Positions 1 to 9,540 are shown, counted from the stretch's first letter. The stretch: DNA of 64,000 nt from Bacillota bacterium (GCA_017394515.1 JAFPXY010000018.1:1-64000); one strand, 5' to 3'. The notes: generated from the letters alone by a model not told the origin. Numbers and translations are program-made.

Positions 1-2
1 AG

Positions 3-62
3 AGAAAGCTGGGAAGGCTTACACCATTTGAGAAGCACGAACAATATCTGATGGCTGCATAA
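3..62 (+). CDS. C-terminal tail of a truncated gene, possibly an IS3-like transposase
   Basis: Only the last 19 codons lie in the window, read in frame 3 and ending in TAA at 60-62. The tail contains KLGRLTPFEKHEQ, which resembles the LGxLTPxE motif near the end of the integrase core domain of IS3-type transposases. The other two forward frames also end early, so the frame choice rests on this motif and on the terminator directly downstream. The resemblance is short and the assignment is tentative. Confidence 0.35.
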   Translation, partial: RKLGRLTPFEKHEQYLMAA

Positions 63-66
63 AAAA

Positions 67-112
67 CTCCAGCTTTACGAAGAAGCTGGAGCTAAAAATT
101 TTACTTTTTTTA
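67..112 (+). terminator. Rho-independent terminator after the first partial gene
   Basis: CTCCAGCTT (67-75) pairs with AAGCTGGAG (83-91) around a 7-base loop. Two T-rich stretches follow, at 98-101 and 104-110. The 9-bp stem is perfect, but the T run is not directly attached to it. Between this site and the TTG start at 246 I see no further gene and no convincing promoter. Confidence 0.65.
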
Positions 113-245
113 ATTGTCTACTTGACGGGATGCGGTTCATTTTGGGGCGGTTTTTAATTTTTTGGTGAGTAAAAAACTTTAACGAGGGAACAAATTAGTA
201 AATAGAAACATTTTTTTATGCGAAAATGAAAGGCAGTGATGTACT

Positions 246-584
246 TTGAAATACGATATTGAGACTTCCCTTGGGGAAATAATGAAAAGAGGAAATGCTC
301 TCACCGTCAAAAAGCACAAAAAAGCCGCGACCCTTACAGGAGTCCTCTCGGGCCTGATAATTTGCCTCATGGCGACGGTCTTCTATAGGGTAAACAACTT
401 CTATGGGCCGGGAATGATCAGTTCCACCTACGGATCATTCCTGTTGTCGAGAGAGGCAGGACTTTACGTGTTCCTGAGCGTTATTTTCTTTGTGCTTGGT
501 GTAGTTGTTTCTCTGGGAATCATAAAATTCAATGAAGGTAAAAAATTAAAAAAGGAGGAAAGGACCAATGATAAAACCCGCTAG
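246..584 (+). CDS. Small two-helix membrane protein with YGSFLLS loop motif
   Basis: This 112-residue protein has a basic cytoplasmic N-terminus of about 28 residues, a transmembrane helix (about 29-46), a short outer loop with YGSFLLSREAG, a second helix (about 70-92) and a charged tail. The start is TTG at 246, with AAAGG about 12 bases upstream. The choice is supported by the paralogue at 14665, which also begins TTG-AAA-TAC and shares the KYxxxxS...KR start and the YGSFLLSxExG loop. Its 3' end overlaps the next gene by 17 bases and contains that gene's ribosome site, so the two are probably translationally coupled. I do not recognise the family and assign no function. Confidence 0.7.
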   Translation: MKYDIETSLGEIMKRGNALTVKKHKKAATLTGVLSGLIICLMATVFYRVNNFYGPGMISSTYGSFLLSREAGLYVFLSVIFFVLGVVVSLGIIKFNEGKKLKKEERTNDKTR

Positions 585-1515
585 ACTTAAAGAGGGTGAT
601 ACCATAGGGGTGATCTCCCCGGCAAGCCCCTCCGAGAAAAGAAGCGAAGTCTATAGAGCCAAGGAATATCTGGAGGGCCTTGGTTACAAGGTGGTCATCG
701 GAAAGAACGTAAACAAGACCAAGGGTATCACAGCAGCCTCTGAAGAGGACAGGCTGGAGGATATCCATGAGATGTTCAGAAGGGATGACATAGACGCGGT
801 CTTCGTCACACAGGGCGGTTATGGTTCAGCACAGCTTTTGAGGAACCTGGATTTCGAACTGATTCGTACACATCCTAAGATCCTGACGGGCTTTAGCGAC
901 ATAACTTCCCTCCATCTGGCCATAAACAAGGTCTGTGACATGGTAACCTTCCATGCGCCGGGCATGGCCAGATTCAACGATGAGGAACTTATGGACTATA
1001 CCAAGGAGAGCTTCTTCAAAAATCTCATGAGTCCGGAACCTCCGGGGGAGATAAAAAAGGACAGCCCTAAAAAATGGTGGGTGACCCTTCATGGAGGAAC
1101 AGTTGAAGCGCCGGTCATCGGCGGCAATCTGACCCTGATATGCGCGACCCTGGGAACTCCCTGGGAGATCGATACCAAGGGTAAGATACTTTTCTTCGAA
1201 GAGGTGGAAGCGGAACCCTGGGTCATTGACCACATGCTGTCACACATGAGAAACGCCGGCAAACTGGACGATGCCGTAGGTTTCGTCGTTGCGGAGTGCA
1301 CGGACTGCATTCCTAAGAGGAATGACCCCGGCTACTTCACGGATCTGTCGGTAGAGGATGTTTTGGATTATTATTTGAAGCCATTGGGCAAACCCGTGCT
1401 TTACGGACTGCCCATGGGTCACAGCGATGACCTTGCCACGCTTCCTCTGGGAGTTATGACGAGATTAGACGCAGACAATAAAACCTTTACAGTTTTGGAA
1501 AGCGGAGTAATCTAG
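568..1515 (+). CDS. LD-carboxypeptidase, peptidase family S66
   Basis: S66 serine peptidases (LdcA) remove the terminal D-alanine from murein tetrapeptides in the cytoplasm during cell-wall recycling; MccF-type relatives cleave microcin C. The 315 residues match the family length. The catalytic triad is visible: Ser110 in GFSD, Glu211 or Glu212 in FFEEV, and His285 in MGHSDD. An AAGGAGGAAAGG ribosome site precedes ATG 568 and lies inside the end of the preceding gene. It sits directly before a peptide ABC transporter, which suggests that imported murein peptides are trimmed here. A general or immunity role of the MccF kind cannot be excluded from sequence. Confidence 0.88.
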   Translation: MIKPARLKEGDTIGVISPASPSEKRSEVYRAKEYLEGLGYKVVIGKNVNKTKGITAASEEDRLEDIHEMFRRDDIDAVFVTQGGYGSAQLLRNLDFELIRTHPKILTGFSDITSLHLAINKVCDMVTFHAPGMARFNDEELMDYTKESFFKNLMSPEPPGEIKKDSPKKWWVTLHGGTVEAPVIGGNLTLICATLGTPWEIDTKGKILFFEEVEAEPWVIDHMLSHMRNAGKLDDAVGFVVAECTDCIPKRNDPGYFTDLSVEDVLDYYLKPLGKPVLYGLPMGHSDDLATLPLGVMTRLDADNKTFTVLESGVI

Positions 1516-1526
1516 GAGGAAAAACA

Positions 1527-3110
1527 ATGAAAGGAAAGAAATTATTGATCGTGCTCCTCGCTATCGTAATGGTATTTACCTTTACAGCTTGCGGAGGAGG
1601 CGGTGGTGGAGCTGATGAAGAAGTTATCTTCAACATCGCCACGACCAACGGAGAGGAGTCTATGAGCTTCTTCAAGGCTGAAAGCGCTAAAGTAGAAGAC
1701 TGGATGCATCTGATGTATGATTCTCTTCTGGAGTTTGATGAGAATTATAACGCTGTTCCTCATCTGGCTACGTCCTGGGAGAATGAAGGAAACGACTGGA
1801 CCTTCCACTTAAGAGATGACGTAGTATTCTCCGATGGAGAAAAGTTAACATCAGAAGATGTAAAGTACACCTATGAAATGGGTGTGAACAGCTATCTCTA
1901 TTCGATCTATACAGAAAGGATCGAATCCATTGAGTGCCCTGATGAGACAACCGTAATATTCCACTGTGCTGATGCTAAGCCTGATATGCTTTATCAGAGC
2001 ATGCCCATCATTCCCAAGCACATCTGGGAAGCTCAGGAAGATCCTCTTACCTGGGATCCTGAAGAGATAGTAGGATCCGGTCCCTACATCTATGATCCTT
2101 CTGCCAGCGGAAACGGAGTCACAGCTTTCATCAAGAATCCCGACTACTGGGGAGATCAGCCGAAGATCGACACTCTGGTATTCACAGAGTATGACAACGC
2201 AGGAGCTATGGCTCAAGCCATGAAGATCGGCGAAGTCGATGCTTGCTATTCCCTTGAAAAGACTCAGTACGACGATCTGGCAAACACTGAGGGCGTTGAG
2301 GTCGCAAGTTTCGATGCCTGGGGCTTCGAGTACCTGGGATATAACATGCTGGATGAACTTCTGGCAGATAAGACCATCAGACACGCCATCGACTACTGCA
2401 CAGACGTGGATTACATCATCGAAATGAGCTACGGCGGCATCGCAGATGTAGGCTACGGCCCGGTAAACAACAAAGGCTTTGAATATGATCCTCCTGCAGA
2501 TGTAAAGAGAGGCTTCAACATAGACAAGGCAAATGAGATCCTCGACAAGGCAGGCTATAAGGATACAGACAATGACGGCATCCGTGAGAAGGATGGCAAA
2601 AAACTCAGCTTCGAGCTGATCACCGCATCCCACAGAAGCTCCTGGCAGCAGGCTACAGTAAACTCACTCATAGAGAACTGCGCTAAAGCAGGCATCGAGA
2701 TCAAATGGAACGCTATGGAAGTAGCGACCATGTGGGATACCTGCTATGACGGCAATCCCGACTGGCAGCTCAATCTGGACGGCTGGGGCGGCACCATGGA
2801 TCCCGGCTACATCCTTCAGCTCTTCATCAGCTGGGAGAACGGAGGCTATGCTACAGTAGCTTATTCAAATCCTGAATTTGATAAAGTTTATGGTGAGGTC
2901 TTTGCTGCAACAGATGCAGCTGAGAGGGCAAAATACATCGAAGAGGCTCAGGCTATTCTCTATGAGGATTGCCCGTATACTTACCTTTGCTATGACAAGA
3001 CTCTCCAGTGCATCAATTCCGATAAGTGGACCGGATACAAGCCTTACTCCAACGGCTTCTTCGGTAACCTGAGCGCATATAACTATACACACATTGAGCC
3101 TAAGGCATAA
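1527..3110 (+). CDS. Peptide ABC transporter substrate-binding lipoprotein (SBP family 5)
   Basis: This is the extracytoplasmic binding protein of a dipeptide/oligopeptide importer. A lipoprotein signal ends in FTAC with the lipidated Cys at residue 22, followed by a Gly-rich linker. The 527-residue length is typical of the OppA/DppA family, and internal segments such as VGSGPYIY and DYCTDVDYIIE fit the family. It starts 11 bases after the S66 peptidase stop with the ribosome site AGGAGG. A hairpin and short T run follow the stop and probably reduce expression of the downstream permeases relative to this gene. The ligand cannot be read from sequence; neighbouring peptidases favour peptides. 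Confidence 0.92.
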   Translation: MKGKKLLIVLLAIVMVFTFTACGGGGGGADEEVIFNIATTNGEESMSFFKAESAKVEDWMHLMYDSLLEFDENYNAVPHLATSWENEGNDWTFHLRDDVVFSDGEKLTSEDVKYTYEMGVNSYLYSIYTERIESIECPDETTVIFHCADAKPDMLYQSMPIIPKHIWEAQEDPLTWDPEEIVGSGPYIYDPSASGNGVTAFIKNPDYWGDQPKIDTLVFTEYDNAGAMAQAMKIGEVDACYSLEKTQYDDLANTEGVEVASFDAWGFEYLGYNMLDELLADKTIRHAIDYCTDVDYIIEMSYGGIADVGYGPVNNKGFEYDPPADVKRGFNIDKANEILDKAGYKDTDNDGIREKDGKKLSFELITASHRSSWQQATVNSLIENCAKAGIEIKWNAMEVATMWDTCYDGNPDWQLNLDGWGGTMDPGYILQLFISWENGGYATVAYSNPEFDKVYGEVFAATDAAERAKYIEEAQAILYEDCPYTYLCYDKTLQCINSDKWTGYKPYSNGFFGNLSAYNYTHIEPKA

Positions 3111-3119
3111 AAGAATATA

Positions 3120-3154
3120 ACAAGGTGGGGGATCTATGTCCTCCGCCTTGTTTT
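3120..3154 (+). terminator. Attenuator-like hairpin between binding-protein and permease genes
   Basis: CAAGGTGGGGGA (3121-3132) pairs with TCCTCCGCCTTG (3139-3150) through 12 positions including G-T pairs, followed by TTTT. The stem is strong but the T run is short, which fits partial termination. The permease starts only 40 bases downstream and has no separate promoter that I can see. Confidence 0.7.
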
Positions 3155-3193
3155 GCATTGAAACTTACAACAGGAAAAAGAGAGAACGGAAAA

Positions 3194-4162
3194 ATGGGAA
3201 AACGAATACTTAAGAAATTTTTCTTCTCCTGCGTGACGATAGTTTTCGTTGTTGCGTTTAATTTCTTCCTGTTCAGGATCATGCCCGGCGATGTGGAGAC
3301 CATCATAGCAAAGGCTAATACCACAGAAGCTGTCAAGCAGCGTCTCATCGAACAGGCAGGCCTGCACAGGCCTCTCCTGGAACAGTTCTGGGTCTACATG
3401 AAGGACCTGCTTACAGGAGATTTCGGAGAAGCATTCAATTCATACGACGGCAGCTCAAACGTACTGACCGTCATTATGGGACGTATACCAAATACTGTAA
3501 TACTTTTGTTCTGCGCTGAGCTATTTGCCATAATCGCAGGACTGATCATAGGAGTTATCTGCGCGCAGAAAAGGTCGACTAAACTGGACACAGGGCTGCT
3601 TTCAGGGTCTCTGGTCCTTTACTCCATGCCGACCTTCTGGTTCGCCATGCTTCTGATATTCCTGTTTTGTGCAACTCTTCAGATCTTCCCCACAGGAGGT
3701 ATCTTCACTCCGGGAAGACATTACTATGGAATGGCAAAGATTCTGGACTATCTGAAGCATATGATACTGCCCATGCTTTGTATGGGCGTGCTTATGATGG
3801 GCTGTTACGCCATCACTATGAGGAGCACCATGATAAATATACTGACGGAGGACTATATCAATACAGCTAAAGCAAAAGGATTCTCCACCAGGTATATTCT
3901 TTTCCATCATGCTATTCCAAATGCTATGATACCCATGGTCACCATCATAGCGCTGAATCTGGCGGCCATCTTAGGCGGCGCCATCCAGCTGGAGACTCTG
4001 TTCAGCTGGCAGGGATTGGGGCAGCTTATGTACGATGCTCTGAATCGACGGGACTATCCCATGCTTCAGGGCTGCTTCTTCATATCCGCGGTAGCGATGA
4101 TATTAGCCAACTTCCTGACGGACGTTCTCTACGGTTTCATCGACCCGAGGATAAGAGAGTAG
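3194..4162 (+). CDS. Peptide ABC transporter permease, DppB/OppB type
   Basis: Inner-membrane permease with an N-terminal helix, a large outer loop and a typical binding-protein-dependent transport core. The EAA-like cytoplasmic loop is visible around DYINTAKAKGFSTRYI, followed by the AIPNAMIP segment. I place the start at ATG 3194 (MGKRILKK), giving 322 residues. An in-frame GTG at 3125 would add 23 residues encoded by the attenuator hairpin, which is unlikely. Pairs with the permease at 4175 and the two ATPases downstream to form one importer. Confidence 0.9.
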   Translation: MGKRILKKFFFSCVTIVFVVAFNFFLFRIMPGDVETIIAKANTTEAVKQRLIEQAGLHRPLLEQFWVYMKDLLTGDFGEAFNSYDGSSNVLTVIMGRIPNTVILLFCAELFAIIAGLIIGVICAQKRSTKLDTGLLSGSLVLYSMPTFWFAMLLIFLFCATLQIFPTGGIFTPGRHYYGMAKILDYLKHMILPMLCMGVLMMGCYAITMRSTMINILTEDYINTAKAKGFSTRYILFHHAIPNAMIPMVTIIALNLAAILGGAIQLETLFSWQGLGQLMYDALNRRDYPMLQGCFFISAVAMILANFLTDVLYGFIDPRIRE

Positions 4163-4174
4163 GGGGTGACGGTA

Positions 4175-5077
4175 ATGAAAAGCAGATACAGCGACACTGA
4201 ATCCCTCAGACGAAAACTGAGAATAATGAAGACGAAGGATTTCATGAAGCAGGTCTGGGCCAACAAAATGGCAAGACTAGGCCTAATAATCGTGGCATTC
4301 TTTGCTCTGATGGCTATATTCGGTCCCATCCTCATGCCCTTCAGGACTACCACCATGGCGGCTTCCAGAGAGTTCATCTTCAATCCGCCCTCCTTAGAGC
4401 ATGTTTTGGGAACTGACAATCTGGGAAGAGACGTACTGGCATATCTGGTCAACGGTTCCAGAAACTCTCTTATGGTAGGCATTTCAGCTACCATCATAAC
4501 CATAGTTTTGGGAACGCTGATCGGAGTAACTTCAGGATACATCGGAGGCTGGGTAGACAATCTTCTCATGAGGATCACGGACTTCTTCCTGGTGCTTCCG
4601 TGGCTTCCTTTCTGTATGGTGCTGGCTGCGATACTCGGTAACAGCATCTGGAACATCATCCTGGTTATCGGCCTTACAGGCTGGGCTGGGACCGCCAGAG
4701 TTATCCGTGCTCAGACCCTTTCTGTCAAGGAACAGCAGTACGTGGAAAGAATGGTTTCCGTGGGAGCCAAGAAGGGACATATCATGTGGAAGCACATACT
4801 TCCCAACGTATTCCCTCTGGTGTTTGCCGAGGCCATACTGATCGTTTCGTCTTCCATCCTTACGGAGACGTCCCTGGCTTTCCTGGGCCTTGGTGATCCC
4901 ACCAACCCCAGCTGGGGAACCATGCTAAACGACGCCTTCGACACCGATGCCATGACCATTGGAGCCTGGTGGTTCTTCATAACGCCCGGCGTCTGTGTAA
5001 TACTTGTAGCCTTAGGCTTCACTCTCATGGGCTATGCCTTTGATGAGATCCTGAACCCTAAGCTCAAAGAACGTTAA
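4175..5077 (+). CDS. Peptide ABC transporter permease, DppC/OppC type
   Basis: Second permease of the importer. After a charged cytoplasmic N-terminus and a first helix (VAFFALMAIFGP) come the DppC hallmarks HVLGTDNLGRDV and the transport-core loop VERMVSVGAKKGHIMWKHIL. I choose ATG 4175 because AGGGGGTG lies 7 bases before it. The GTG at 4166 is in frame but overlaps that ribosome site. The gene begins 12 bases after its partner's stop and ends 12 bases before the first ATPase gene. Confidence 0.92.
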   Translation: MKSRYSDTESLRRKLRIMKTKDFMKQVWANKMARLGLIIVAFFALMAIFGPILMPFRTTTMAASREFIFNPPSLEHVLGTDNLGRDVLAYLVNGSRNSLMVGISATIITIVLGTLIGVTSGYIGGWVDNLLMRITDFFLVLPWLPFCMVLAAILGNSIWNIILVIGLTGWAGTARVIRAQTLSVKEQQYVERMVSVGAKKGHIMWKHILPNVFPLVFAEAILIVSSSILTETSLAFLGLGDPTNPSWGTMLNDAFDTDAMTIGAWWFFITPGVCVILVALGFTLMGYAFDEILNPKLKER

Positions 5078-5089
5078 GGAGGTCATACT

Positions 5090-6064
5090 ATGAAACTATT
5101 GGAAGTAAACGACCTCAAAACATATTTCAAGACCAGTAAGGGCTACGTGAGAGCCGTCGACGGAGTCACCTTCAGTTTAGACCACGGCGAATGTCTGGGA
5201 CTCGTAGGCGAGTCAGGCTGCGGCAAGACTACTACAGCCCTTTCCATCACGAGACTCCTTCCCAAGGGAGGGGAGGTCAAGGGTGGACAGATCTTCCTTG
5301 AAGGCGTTGACTACGCGACCTTAACAGACAAGGAGATCGAAGACCATCGCTGGGAGGACGTGTCCATTATTTTCCAGGGCGCCATGAACGCCTTCAATCC
5401 CGTCAAAAAAGTCGGCTGGCAGATCGCAGAAGCCTGCATCAGGCACAAAGGCATGACTAAGGACGAGGCCTGGAAGAGGGCTGGAGAACTCTTTGAACTG
5501 GTAGGCATACCGGCTGAGCGAGTTACCCAGTATCCTCACGAATTCTCCGGAGGCATGAAGCAGCGAGCCATGATCGCCATGGCTCTGGCCTGTGACCCCA
5601 AGCTCATCATAGGAGACGAGCCTACCACAGCTCTGGACGTCATGATCCAGGCCCAGATCCTGGAACTCTTGGAAGACCTGCGCAAAAAACTCAATATGGG
5701 CATGATCCTCATAACCCACGATCTGTCTATTTTGGGAGAGACCTGCGATAAGATAGCAGTCATGTACGCCGGAAGGATAGCTGAGATGGGCACCGTGGAT
5801 GATATCTTCAATCATCCCGCACATCCCTATACCAAGGCGCTTCTGGCATGCTTCCCTAATATCTATTCAAATGAACGTACCGTGCCCGAGGGCATTCCCG
5901 GCATTCCGCCTGATCTCATAGATCCGCCGGAGGGCTGCAGATTCTGCCCGAGATGCAAGTGCGCTTTCGAAGCCTGCTCTAAGGAGACACCGGAGTTTAA
6001 GGAGATCTCCGAAGGACACTTCGTTTCCTGTCATCTAATGGGAAAGGAGGAGAACCATGGCTGA
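5090..6064 (+). CDS. Peptide ABC transporter ATP-binding protein, DppD/OppD type
   Basis: Cytoplasmic ATPase that powers the importer. Walker A GESGCGKT is at residues 40-47, the signature is FSGGMKQR, Walker B is LIIGDEPTTALD, and the switch histidine is in ILITHD. The C-terminal oligopeptide-transporter extension carries a Cys cluster (CRFCPRCKCAFEAC) typical of OppD/DppD proteins. The 324-residue length is normal. Ribosome site AAGGAGG precedes ATG 5090. The 3' end overlaps the partner ATPase gene by 8 bases. Confidence 0.94.
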   Translation: MKLLEVNDLKTYFKTSKGYVRAVDGVTFSLDHGECLGLVGESGCGKTTTALSITRLLPKGGEVKGGQIFLEGVDYATLTDKEIEDHRWEDVSIIFQGAMNAFNPVKKVGWQIAEACIRHKGMTKDEAWKRAGELFELVGIPAERVTQYPHEFSGGMKQRAMIAMALACDPKLIIGDEPTTALDVMIQAQILELLEDLRKKLNMGMILITHDLSILGETCDKIAVMYAGRIAEMGTVDDIFNHPAHPYTKALLACFPNIYSNERTVPEGIPGIPPDLIDPPEGCRFCPRCKCAFEACSKETPEFKEISEGHFVSCHLMGKEENHG

Positions 6065-7055
6065 AAAACTTTTGGAAGTAAAGGACCTGAAGGTATATTT
6101 TGAGATGAAAAAGGGTCTGGCAAAGTCTCTTTTCGGTAAGCCTGAGATCCTTAAAGCTGTGGACGGAGTCAGTTTCACCATTAATAAGGGTGAGATCCTG
6201 TCACTAGTGGGAGAATCCGGCTCCGGCAAGACCACCACAGCCAAGGCCATCCTTCAGCTGGTACCTGTCACAGGAGGTTCCGTGGTATTTAACGGAGAGG
6301 AGATCGTGGGAAAGAGCGACCTGACGGAATTCCGCAAAAAAGCCCAGATGATCTACCAGGATCCATATCAGTCCCTGAACCCCAGGCAGTATATTTCTGA
6401 CATAGTTGGTGAGCCTCTGGAGGTCAACGGCCTGGTATCCACCTTGGAAGAAAGAGATGCCAAGATCAAAGAAGCCCTTGAAGAGGCTTCGCTGATCCCC
6501 GCGGAGGACTATTGGTTCAGAAGACCCTTCGAACTGTCAGGAGGGCAGAGACAGAGGGCAGCCATCGCCGGATCCCTCATACTTAAACCGGATCTGGTGG
6601 CGGCCGACGAGCCCGTGTCCATGCTGGACGCATCCATTAGGACGGGCATCATAGATCTGATGCTTAAGCAGCGAGACATGAAGGGAGTAGCCTATCTTTT
6701 CATCACCCACGATCTGTCTCTGGCCTGGCTCATCTCTGACAAGATAGCCATCATGTACCTTGGTAAGATCATGGAGATCGGAACGGCTCAGGAGATAGTC
6801 CATGAATCGAGACATCCCTACAGCAAGGCACTTCTTGATATCATGCCCATACCCGGCAAGACCCTCACGGAGAAGAGAAAGATCCTTCAGGGTGAGACGC
6901 CCAACGCCAGCGCTGACATCAAGGGCTGCAAGTTCTGCGGAAGATGCCCCCTGGCTACGGAGATCTGCTTTGAGGAAGAGCCCACCTACAAGGAAGTGAG
7001 CCCGGGACATCTGGTATACTGTCATAAAGTCGAGGAGGAAAAAACAAGTGATTGA
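6057..7055 (+). CDS. Peptide ABC transporter ATP-binding protein, DppF/OppF type
   Basis: Second ATPase of the importer. Walker A GESGSGKT is at residues 52-59, the signature is LSGGQRQR, Walker B is LVAADEPVSMLD, and the switch histidine is in FITHDLS. The C-terminal Cys cluster (CKFCGRCPLATEIC) matches the OppF extension. AAAGGAGGAG lies just upstream of ATG 6057, inside the end of the DppD-type gene. Its end overlaps the following peptidase gene by 8 bases, so transporter and peptidase are coupled. Confidence 0.94.
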   Translation: MAEKLLEVKDLKVYFEMKKGLAKSLFGKPEILKAVDGVSFTINKGEILSLVGESGSGKTTTAKAILQLVPVTGGSVVFNGEEIVGKSDLTEFRKKAQMIYQDPYQSLNPRQYISDIVGEPLEVNGLVSTLEERDAKIKEALEEASLIPAEDYWFRRPFELSGGQRQRAAIAGSLILKPDLVAADEPVSMLDASIRTGIIDLMLKQRDMKGVAYLFITHDLSLAWLISDKIAIMYLGKIMEIGTAQEIVHESRHPYSKALLDIMPIPGKTLTEKRKILQGETPNASADIKGCKFCGRCPLATEICFEEEPTYKEVSPGHLVYCHKVEEEKTSD

Positions 7056-8331
7056 CTCTCTTGATATAAAAGAATTTTTTGAAAAAGAAAGGCCGAAGCT
7101 TCTGGAAGATCTGGGAGAGCTGATAGCCATCAAAAGCCGGAGCGTGGAAAGGGAAAGCTGTGAAGAAGCCCTGGACTTCATGCTGAAACTGGCGGAGGAT
7201 ATGGGCTTTGAAACAAGAAAGGGCCGTTATGGCGACGTAGGAACTGTGGTCATGGGCCGAGGCCCTGAGACCATAGGGATCCTGGTCCACGTGGACGTAG
7301 TACCTGAGGGCAATTTAGAGGGCTGGAGAACGGATCCCTTTGAACTGGTACTCAAGGACGGTTTCCTCTACGGAAGAGGTGTGGTGGATGATAAAGGTCC
7401 TGCCATGGCAAGCCTTTATGCCATGAAATACCTGAAGGAAAGAAACCTTCCTCTCAAAAAGAAGATTCTGCTCATAGTGGGCACCAGAGAGGAGATAGTC
7501 TGGGAGGACATGGACCATTTCAAAGAGGAATTTGACCTGCCGGACTACGGTTTCTCACCAGACGGAGCCTTTCCCATCTACAACAGGGAAAACGGCTACA
7601 TGGATGTGGAACTGATCTTCAATGAGCCCGAGCTTAAAGGCGATGAAGATATCACAGGCGGCACAGCCCACAACAGCATCCCTGCCATGGCATCCTGCTT
7701 ACTTGGCGGAGAAAGGCTGGAATACGAAGGTAAGAACGCCCACAGTTCAGCCCCCTACATGGGAATAAATGCCATAGCTCTCATGTGCGAGGATCTGGCT
7801 CAAAAGACCAACTGGGGTTTCGCCAAATTCATGGCAAAATATTTTCCTGAGAAGGCTTATCATTCCAATCTGAAATTCCTGATGAGCGATGGAAATCTTA
7901 GAAACGACGAAAGCACCTTCATGGTACCCACCATGATCCATCAGGATGGCCAGAAGATAACTGTGAGCATAAATGTAAGAAATGATTTCAAACTTCCATC
8001 CAAGTCCGTATTGGATGCTTTGGAAGAAAAGAGTTCAGAAGGGGATTATGAAATAAAAACCATCGAAATTCTGGAGCCAATCTGGGTGGATGAGGATCTG
8101 CCCTGGATCCGGAGAATGAAGAAGGTGCTGGAGGAAAACGGAGTCAAGGGTGAATGTCGGTTCGCTCCGGGTTGCACCTATGCTAAGAGCATACCCAACA
8201 CGGTGTGCTTCGGACCGCTGTTTGATGAGGATCCTGAAGGCGCTCATCTGGATAACGAAGGTCAGAGTCTGGAAAGTTACATCAGGAGTGCGGAGATCTA
8301 CACCCAGTATCTGTTGGGTGAGATGATCTAA
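7048..8331 (+). CDS. PepV-like dipeptidase (M20 family)
   Basis: Cytoplasmic zinc dipeptidase that would cleave dipeptides brought in by the upstream importer. M20 metal-site residues are visible: His81 in HVDVVPEG, Asp114 in GRGVVDDKGP, and the pair Glu148-Glu149. The 427 residues and the VDDKGP motif resemble PepV of lactic acid bacteria, which hydrolyses Xaa-His and other dipeptides. Starts at GTG 7048 with GAGGAGG upstream, overlapping the ATPase gene. One oddity is EEIVWEDM where PepV proteins usually have EESGW after the Glu pair. Confidence 0.85.
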   Translation: MIDSLDIKEFFEKERPKLLEDLGELIAIKSRSVERESCEEALDFMLKLAEDMGFETRKGRYGDVGTVVMGRGPETIGILVHVDVVPEGNLEGWRTDPFELVLKDGFLYGRGVVDDKGPAMASLYAMKYLKERNLPLKKKILLIVGTREEIVWEDMDHFKEEFDLPDYGFSPDGAFPIYNRENGYMDVELIFNEPELKGDEDITGGTAHNSIPAMASCLLGGERLEYEGKNAHSSAPYMGINAIALMCEDLAQKTNWGFAKFMAKYFPEKAYHSNLKFLMSDGNLRNDESTFMVPTMIHQDGQKITVSINVRNDFKLPSKSVLDALEEKSSEGDYEIKTIEILEPIWVDEDLPWIRRMKKVLEENGVKGECRFAPGCTYAKSIPNTVCFGPLFDEDPEGAHLDNEGQSLESYIRSAEIYTQYLLGEMI

Positions 8332-8350
8332 AGGGAAGGAGATGCTTTAA

Positions 8351-9538
8351 ATGGAAGACTTAAAGGAATTGCTGAAAAAACACATAGATGAGGATCTTTT
8401 GATCAAACTCACCAAGGATCTGGTATCCATTGAAAGCCATCCGCTGATCCCATGTCAGGAGACAGCCTGTGCGGAATACATCAAAGATTTCTTTGATAAA
8501 GAGGGCATACCTTGCTACGTGAAGGAAGTAAAGGATGGGCGTTGCAACGTGGTGGCCACATATGATAGCGGCGTTCCCGGAAGGACCATCATGTTTAACG
8601 GCCATACGGATACTGTAAAGGCCGATGGCATGGTGGATGCTTTTAACCCCTGGATAGAAGACGGCAAACTCTACGGAAGAGGTACCTCAGACATGAAAGG
8701 GCCTTTGGCTTCCATCATGGTTGCCATGAAAGCCCTTAAGGACACCGGAGCTCTTAAAGCCGGCAAGGTCGTTTTCACCGGCGTAGCGGATGAAGAACAG
8801 AACTCCATCGGCACCATCGACATCCTGGAGACGGGAGTCACCGCAGACGCTGCCATAGTTTGTGAACCCTCCGAACTTAAGGTCTGTAACGGAAACCGAG
8901 GTCTCGAGTGGTTCAGGTTCCACTTCATAGGAAAGGCAGTACACGGAGGCGAGCAAGCCAAAGGCATCAACGCCATAAAGAAGGCTGTAGATTTCATAAA
9001 CGCTATGGAAGAAAAACTCATACCGGATGTTTTTGCGAGAGGCGGAACGGTGAATTACGGCGTCATACATGGAGGCACCCAGCTTTCCACGGTGGCAGGG
9101 GAATGCGAACTTTTGGTGGACAGAAGATATACTCAGGATGAGACCTATGAGAGCATGTATAAGGAATTCACGGATCTTTTGGATGAACTATCTGCCAAGG
9201 ATCCTAAGTTTCACTGTGAGATGGAAGTACTGGACGTAAGCGTTATGAAGGAGGGCTACGTACATGAGCCTGCCTTCACGGATGAAAATGACGATATTGC
9301 AAGAATAACCAAGAAATATTGTGTTGAGATAAACGGTGAAGATCACAAGGTGGAACTCCTGAAGGCCTGGACGGATGCAGGGCTCTTATCTACTTATGCT
9401 AAGATGCCAGTCATCATTTGCGGCCCCGGCCTCATGGAAAACTGCCACGCCCTTCACGAATACATACCTGTGGATCACCTGCCAAAAGCAGCTTTGATCT
9501 ACGCTCTGACTGCCATTGAGTTCTGCGGAAAGGAGTAG
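8351..9538 (+). CDS. M20 family metallohydrolase (ArgE/DapE/YgeY-like)
   Basis: Zinc-dependent amidohydrolase or peptidase of the M20 family. The conserved residues are His85 in NGHTDTV, Asp114 in GRGTSDMKG, and Glu148-Glu149 in ADEEQ. The dimerisation-domain region follows CEPSELKVCNGNRG. At 395 residues it resembles YgeY-type hydrolases as well as ArgE and DapE, and the substrate cannot be told. AAGGGAAGGAG precedes ATG 8351. It is the second peptidase gene in the operon and is followed after two bases by the MttB-like gene. Confidence 0.85.
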   Translation: MEDLKELLKKHIDEDLLIKLTKDLVSIESHPLIPCQETACAEYIKDFFDKEGIPCYVKEVKDGRCNVVATYDSGVPGRTIMFNGHTDTVKADGMVDAFNPWIEDGKLYGRGTSDMKGPLASIMVAMKALKDTGALKAGKVVFTGVADEEQNSIGTIDILETGVTADAAIVCEPSELKVCNGNRGLEWFRFHFIGKAVHGGEQAKGINAIKKAVDFINAMEEKLIPDVFARGGTVNYGVIHGGTQLSTVAGECELLVDRRYTQDETYESMYKEFTDLLDELSAKDPKFHCEMEVLDVSVMKEGYVHEPAFTDENDDIARITKKYCVEINGEDHKVELLKAWTDAGLLSTYAKMPVIICGPGLMENCHALHEYIPVDHLPKAALIYALTAIEFCGKE

Positions 9539-9540
9539 AG

